A stretch of DNA of 64,000 bases. It comes from JAAYTD01 sp964472015. Lineage in GTDB: Bacteria; Bacteroidota; Ignavibacteria; Kapaibacteriales; UBA2268. The notes under the pieces were generated by a model. It worked only from the letters and a program-made list of their open reading frames with translations, made no database searches and was not told the origin of the DNA. The translations under genes were made by a program, and so were the position numbers. Location of the stretch: positions 72,292 to 136,291 of the forward strand of contig CAYYIP010000005.1 in NCBI GenBank assembly GCA_964472015.1. The letters run 5' to 3'. Shown one piece after another: positions 61,201 to 64,000 of this stretch (within the stretch, counting starts at the first letter, position 1; each line of letters begins with the position of its first letter).

Positions 61201-62449
61201 TTTTAAAAAAATCTTCTGGTTGTTTTGTACTTTCCCAAACATTATAAAAAATTAAAGGATTATCTTTATTATAATCTTCATAAAAATAAAAATGATTTGT
61301 TTCACATAAAACAATATTGATTATTTTTTTATCTTTATCGTTCCAAAATTCACCTTCCGATTTTTTAATAATCATTTTTCTTTGTTCATTATTTAAATAA
61401 TCAGGATTATCATCATATGAAAAATTTCTTACTCTCACAGAAAGATAATTATTTAAATAAGTTGCAAAATTTCTTGTATGATATGCATAACCTGTTTTAC
61501 CTAAAAAACATCCATGAACAACAATTGTATAATCTTTAATTTTATAGATATTCAAATATGAATCTATTATTTTTTTAACATCAAATTCTTTTTCAATTAA
61601 TTTTCTATTTATTTGACCATCTTTTTTATTATATTCATTTAATAAAATCGATTTTAAATCTTCAGAATTAAATTCAAATTTACTAGTTCTTCCAGAACAA
61701 TTTTTCTTTTTAAATTCATCAAAATTAGAAGATGTAACATACCCATCACCTAATCCTTTATTATTTGAATAAATATCTCTATGATCATAAATAATAACAG
61801 GTTTTGAATAAGACATTGCTTCATAACAACTTCTTCCAACACAAATAACAATATCAGACCATTGTAAATACGGTCTTATATCATATTTGAAATTATCTTT
61901 TCCTAAAGATTTAAAATTTAGATTTAATTGAGAACATACTTGTTTGATATTACTAATTGAATTTTGCCAATCAGATATACAAAGAACATTTTTTAATGAT
62001 GAATCTGAAGTTTCTTCATTTTCACAATGAAAATGATTTATATCTATGGGATTTCTTATTATAATTGAATTAAAACCTAAAGAAAGTAAATTATCAAAAA
62101 CTTCTTCTGAAATGGAAACATAAAAATCAGCACCCTGAATAGGTATTTCATCTTTGGAGTTAATACCATGAGATGTAAAAATTTTATAACCTTTAATATT
62201 ATTATCTAAAATAAATTTTAATGAAGAATTATGATTAATTAAAATTAAATCATATTCTTTTTTTAAATTAATTCCAACATCAGGTAAAGTCTTAACAATA
62301 TAATTAAAAAAATTACCTTTATTTAATGCAAATACATCAACATTATGATTTCTTTTTAATAATTCTTTAATTATTGTAAAACACCATGTTTCAGTTCCGC
62401 CAACATTTTGTAAATGTTTATTAATAACTAAAATATTCACATTCGCCAT
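58274..62449 (-). CDS. three-module glycosyltransferase (1391 aa)
   Basis: N-terminal GT-B module (~1-310): VINKHLQNVGGTETWCFTIIKE and PYLQWSDIVICVGRSCYEAMS. Second GT4 module (~310-700): FTFLIIGRWEYRKSTLEMVKAF and VFLSCSRSEGWNLPLIEAISCG, with the EGWNLPLIEA acceptor/donor motif. C-terminal GT9/heptosyltransferase-like module (~1110-1391): INIDSRSLGDTIAWVP, ISEHSTMQCKYWNRKDSW, FIGLGSGLSWISWAMKKPVIM, and a Cys set (ICSGCFND, DWCPYKKNYEC), as in bacterial autotransporter heptosyltransferases. The middle (~700-1110) is unassigned. It probably glycosylates a phage or host surface protein. Good SD upstream. Confidence 0.85.
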   Translation of the reverse strand: MANVNILVINKHLQNVGGTETWCFTIIKELLKRNHNVDVFALNKGNFFNYIVKTLPDVGINLKKEYDLILINHNSSLKFILDNNIKGYKIFTSHGINSKDEIPIQGADFYVSISEEVFDNLLSLGFNSIIIRNPIDINHFHCENEETSDSSLKNVLCISDWQNSISNIKQVCSQLNLNFKSLGKDNFKYDIRPYLQWSDIVICVGRSCYEAMSYSKPVIIYDHRDIYSNNKGLGDGYVTSSNFDEFKKKNCSGRTSKFEFNSEDLKSILLNEYNKKDGQINRKLIEKEFDVKKIIDSYLNIYKIKDYTIVVHGCFLGKTGYAYHTRNFATYLNNYLSVRVRNFSYDDNPDYLNNEQRKMIIKKSEGEFWNDKDKKIINIVLCETNHFYFYEDYNKDNPLIFYNVWESTKQPEDFFKIFTSKPNQIWVPSEWQKEYTFSQMIIDYLYENISKVKIVPEGVDINRFYFSEDKLNLRNKSDKFTFLIIGRWEYRKSTLEMVKAFHNVFGDYDNVQLLILGDNPFDWQKKYTAKEKLKKYGLNSENIIPISKINDEEYVNLIQSSHVFLSCSRSEGWNLPLIEAISCGIPSICSNWSGQLEFAEKTSSILIPIEKYLPARFDDPSKYCPGEYAEPCFKQLEDDLFTIYDSYNEYKEEAIVKSKYIKENFNWMRSTNIAFNNLLELFNQEDIIIDKEKDNIKMKEIVVIDSYVDCIEKEKKLITLIEEIKSFNMSILLVSHYPLNSDIQKMVDYYIFDKDNSKGSHYLDCIYNLKNVQIKCKLNKEYHVLPIIRSINNSVRFCLNKYDIIHWLEYDINANFNEYFENSRKKLEKYKLYGLLYEHMGINTTIFSFHIDFIKDINLPENWDDYYKHCGSNSENIIFENWFYSYLSKIDINDFYIETKFNYLLRKDSFKQLDDNVKILACPKNNFEDFVFIINRSNEIVNLNINIKDKKYILGIIKPSLYKYFVLDKSNIVNDEDIKILINDEPMSINYNKENKCKFDNNIKSLNWNENENDNIIINNKESFRIFFVNKPFCEILSNEDKEYLVKFIDQDKNEVIYQTKIKNNNWCRCLREYYVNWRIEIYHNDKLIKSHNLNLEDKKVLINIDSRSLGDTIAWVPIVDEFRKKHKCEVVLCTFHNYLFKNVYKDISFIEPGNTVLNLYAGYTIGCFDNNLNKNKRNWRTVSLQEIASEVLGIENKKEIYANISYEEKERPIKEKYVCISEHSTMQCKYWNRKDSWQKVVDYLKNLGYEVIVISKEKTSLKNIIDRTNKPLLDTINTIHHSEFFIGLGSGLSWISWAMKKPVIMISGFSDPWFEFNTGIIRISPPSDICSGCFNDINVDFDRGWDWCPYKKNYECSRLISEKIVYKAINKAIDFVKSENNIETLSEIYF

Positions 62450-62499
62450 CCTTTCTTTTAAAAAAGGTTTGTATTTAATTCTTGTTAATTTTTAAATTT

Positions 62500-62889
62500 C
62501 TATTCTTTTCCAGGAATTGAAGGTTCTATTATTTTCGATCTTTTTGTTCTAGCTTCTACTTCAAGTTCTCCCAATTTTTCCAAATCATCAGTTGAACCAC
62601 CATCATGTAAAATAGATCTTAAAGACCTTATACATTCCTTATCTATTTCTTCCAATCTTTTATTTATTTTATAGCTTTCATTTTCTTTAATATCATCTTC
62701 CGTTGGATAACCATAATCTGTATCAAAATCAAATTCTTCTTTTTTCCCTTCTTTTTCAATGGGTGTTAATTTTCTTTCTATCCAAATACACGTTTCTTTT
62801 AATATTTTATGATGTTTATGGAATCTTTCCTCATCTGTAATATATTGAACTCCTGTATATTTTCCATCTTTCCCAATAACTGTTAGCAT
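62500..62889 (-). CDS. hypothetical acidic protein (129 aa)
   Basis: 129 residues, strongly charged: MLTVIGKDGKYTGVQYIT start, EFDFDTDYGYPTEDDIKENE acidic middle, helical end. Located downstream of the tail-tip gene where small fibre-associated or assembly proteins are often found. SD AAGGAG. No family assigned. Confidence 0.6.
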   Translation of the reverse strand: MLTVIGKDGKYTGVQYITDEERFHKHHKILKETCIWIERKLTPIEKEGKKEEFDFDTDYGYPTEDDIKENESYKINKRLEEIDKECIRSLRSILHDGGSTDDLEKLGELEVEARTKRSKIIEPSIPGKE

Positions 62890-62917
62890 ATTTTAATTAT
62901 TCTCCTTTTTAAAGATT

Positions 62918-63262
62918 TTAATGACCTGTTTCTTTTCGTATTTGATTATCAATCATTTTACATCTAGAAGAATCAAATTTAAACATTAAATTTATAGGCA
63001 TCTCTATTCTAGAATCATCATGTAAAATAAAATATCTAGAAGAAATTGTTTGATTATTAGGACCACCAAAAAGAATACCATCACCTTTTAAATTTTTAAT
63101 TTTTAACCAAAATAACCAACCGGGTTTTTTATATTTAACTGTATAAGTCCCAGTTATATTTGGATTTTTAAAATAGAAAAAAACAATTCCTAAAATAATA
63201 AGAGTAAATAAAAGTAATAATATTTTCAAAAACATTATATCACTGAGAAAAATATTTTCCAT
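62918..63262 (-). CDS. membrane protein (114 aa)
   Basis: One strong N-terminal membrane helix (FLKILLLLFTLIILGIVFFYF, about 11-31) followed by a beta-rich domain (GTYTVKYKKPGWLFWLKI; RYFILHDDSRIEM). SD AGGAG. It could be an envelope-associated or superinfection protein; unknown. Confidence 0.6.
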   Translation of the reverse strand: MENIFLSDIMFLKILLLLFTLIILGIVFFYFKNPNITGTYTVKYKKPGWLFWLKIKNLKGDGILFGGPNNQTISSRYFILHDDSRIEMPINLMFKFDSSRCKMIDNQIRKETGH

Positions 63263-63290
63263 TTCATAAATCTCCTATGTATTTTTCTAA

Positions 63291-64000
63291 TTAAAATACT
63301 CGAATGATATAAAAACAAGATAAATATAAAGGTCTATTTTCTAAACTGGTGGATCCTCCGTTTCCCGTACTGGCCGTACTCGAAGCACCAGTATTAGCTG
63401 CACTCGAAGCACCAGTATTCCCGTGATTATGGGCTAATCCACCCCCAACTTCACTTGAATTACCGCTATTAGTAAAATTCCAATGTGCGGTACTCCCATG
63501 AAGGTTAGCATTTGTAACAACCATACCTTCTGTATTACCCGTTCCTCCAGCTGAATCATTTGATACTTTATGTCTGTGTTTAGGCATTTCATTTATTGTC
63601 AAAGTATGATTACTAGTCGTATGTGTATGCGTAATAGTATGAGTATGAGTTATGGTATGTGTATGTGAAATATTATTAGAATTTGCTCCCCCGACCGCTC
63701 CCCCAACTGTGCTTCCCATAAGAAAACGATCATTTGTTAAATTTGGAAGATATCTATCCGATTTATTAAAATATAATGCATTTTCAAGATTTGGGACAGA
63801 ACCATCACAAACATACCAACCTTTTGAATTGAGTTCTGAATTTACCAATGCCACAGTAGATTGATCAGAAGTAAAACTCCCATTATTATTATTAATAAAA
63901 TATCCAGGTAAATATGACACAATTGTTCCAATTGGAACTAAAGAATCGTTTTCATTTGTATCTAAACTTACTAATTTAAATTTATTCCATTTTGAACTTT
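63291..64000 (-). CDS. tail fibre/collar tip protein, partial (N-terminus beyond window)
   Basis: The open frame runs past the window edge: upstream of the GTG at 63920 it still reads SLDTNENDSLVPIGTIVSYLPGYF, so the gene is truncated at 64000. The visible ~236 residues form a phage-collar-like domain: GWYVCDGSVPN, RFLMGSTVGGAVGGANSNN, an HTHTITHTHTITHTHTT metal-binding repeat, EMPKHRHKVS, Gly/Ser/Ala-Asn repeats, and NRPLYLSCFYIIRVF. The HxH ladder would bind Fe2+ ions along a trimer axis as in T4 gp12-type fibres. It recognises the host surface. Confidence 0.85.
   Translation of the reverse strand, partial: SSKWNKFKLVSLDTNENDSLVPIGTIVSYLPGYFINNNNGSFTSDQSTVALVNSELNSKGWYVCDGSVPNLENALYFNKSDRYLPNLTNDRFLMGSTVGGAVGGANSNNISHTHTITHTHTITHTHTTSNHTLTINEMPKHRHKVSNDSAGGTGNTEGMVVTNANLHGSTAHWNFTNSGNSSEVGGGLAHNHGNTGASSAANTGASSTASTGNGGSTSLENRPLYLSCFYIIRVF

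Noticed and set aside
1..64000. CRISPR array or alternative genetic code
   Set aside because: No regularly spaced repeats were seen, and TGA, TAG and TAA all end well-supported genes.

Overview
This window is part of the genome of a large, very AT-rich, contractile-tailed (T4-like, myovirus) bacteriophage. The evidence is a large terminase, tape measure, tail sheath, tail tube, gp25-, gp6-, gp26- and gp27-like baseplate proteins, a tail-collar/fibre tip, tRNAs, thyX, an NAD-dependent DNA ligase, an RNA ligase and a dNMP kinase. TGA is used as a stop, Shine-Dalgarno sites are strong (AAAGGAG), and TTG/GTG starts are common. The host is a low-GC bacterium that cannot be named from this sequence. 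Head genes (portal, capsid, protease) are not in the window. Both ends cut through genes.

Layout. 1-10.6 kb (+): hypothetical genes, a methyltransferase-like protein, gp27-like hub, terminase, tape measure and a tube/baseplate junction candidate. 10.7-16.7 kb (+): a promoter-like repeat, tRNA-Leu, then a four-gene ubiquitin-like cassette related to PRTRC systems (E2-like, JAMM peptidase, E1/ThiF, Ubl ending in GRKG), followed by a short QueC-like protein. 17.8-19.6 kb (-): an IS200/IS605 element (tnpA, tnpB and a small ribbon-helix-helix-like gene). 19.7-24.6 kb (+): thyX, RNA ligase, PIG-L deacetylase, glycosyltransferase, kinase-methyltransferase fusion and HAD protein. Two copies of a covarying pseudoknot-like RNA sit in the leaders of the glycosyltransferase and fusion genes. 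24.8-32.3 kb (+): tail tube and baseplate genes, including a probable +1 frameshifted chaperone. 32.6-35.3 kb (-): tail sheath and a fibre-like protein. 35.4-38.1 kb (+): transglycosylase and ligA. 38.2-42.6 kb: small genes with elaborate leader hairpins, four tRNAs and a ~275-nt structured RNA candidate. 42.7-50.9 kb (-): metallophosphoesterase, tail/baseplate proteins, HD and PAS proteins, membrane proteins and a YiiX-like papain-fold enzyme. 51.0-58.0 kb (+): cysteine desulfurase, dNMP kinase, macro domain, transglutaminase-like and other accessory genes. 58.2-64 kb (-): a three-module glycosyltransferase of 1391 aa, small proteins and a His-rich tail tip.

Themes. Virion assembly genes are split over both strands. 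A near-identical 20-bp element, CTATATATATTAATTAATGA or a close variant, lies upstream of eight transcription units, mostly small orphan genes, and is probably a phage-specific promoter. The most unusual content is the phage-borne ubiquitin-like conjugation cassette beside a QueC-like gene, the two-copy pseudoknot RNA, the structured RNA inside the tRNA cluster, and a hairpin-split ribosome binding site.
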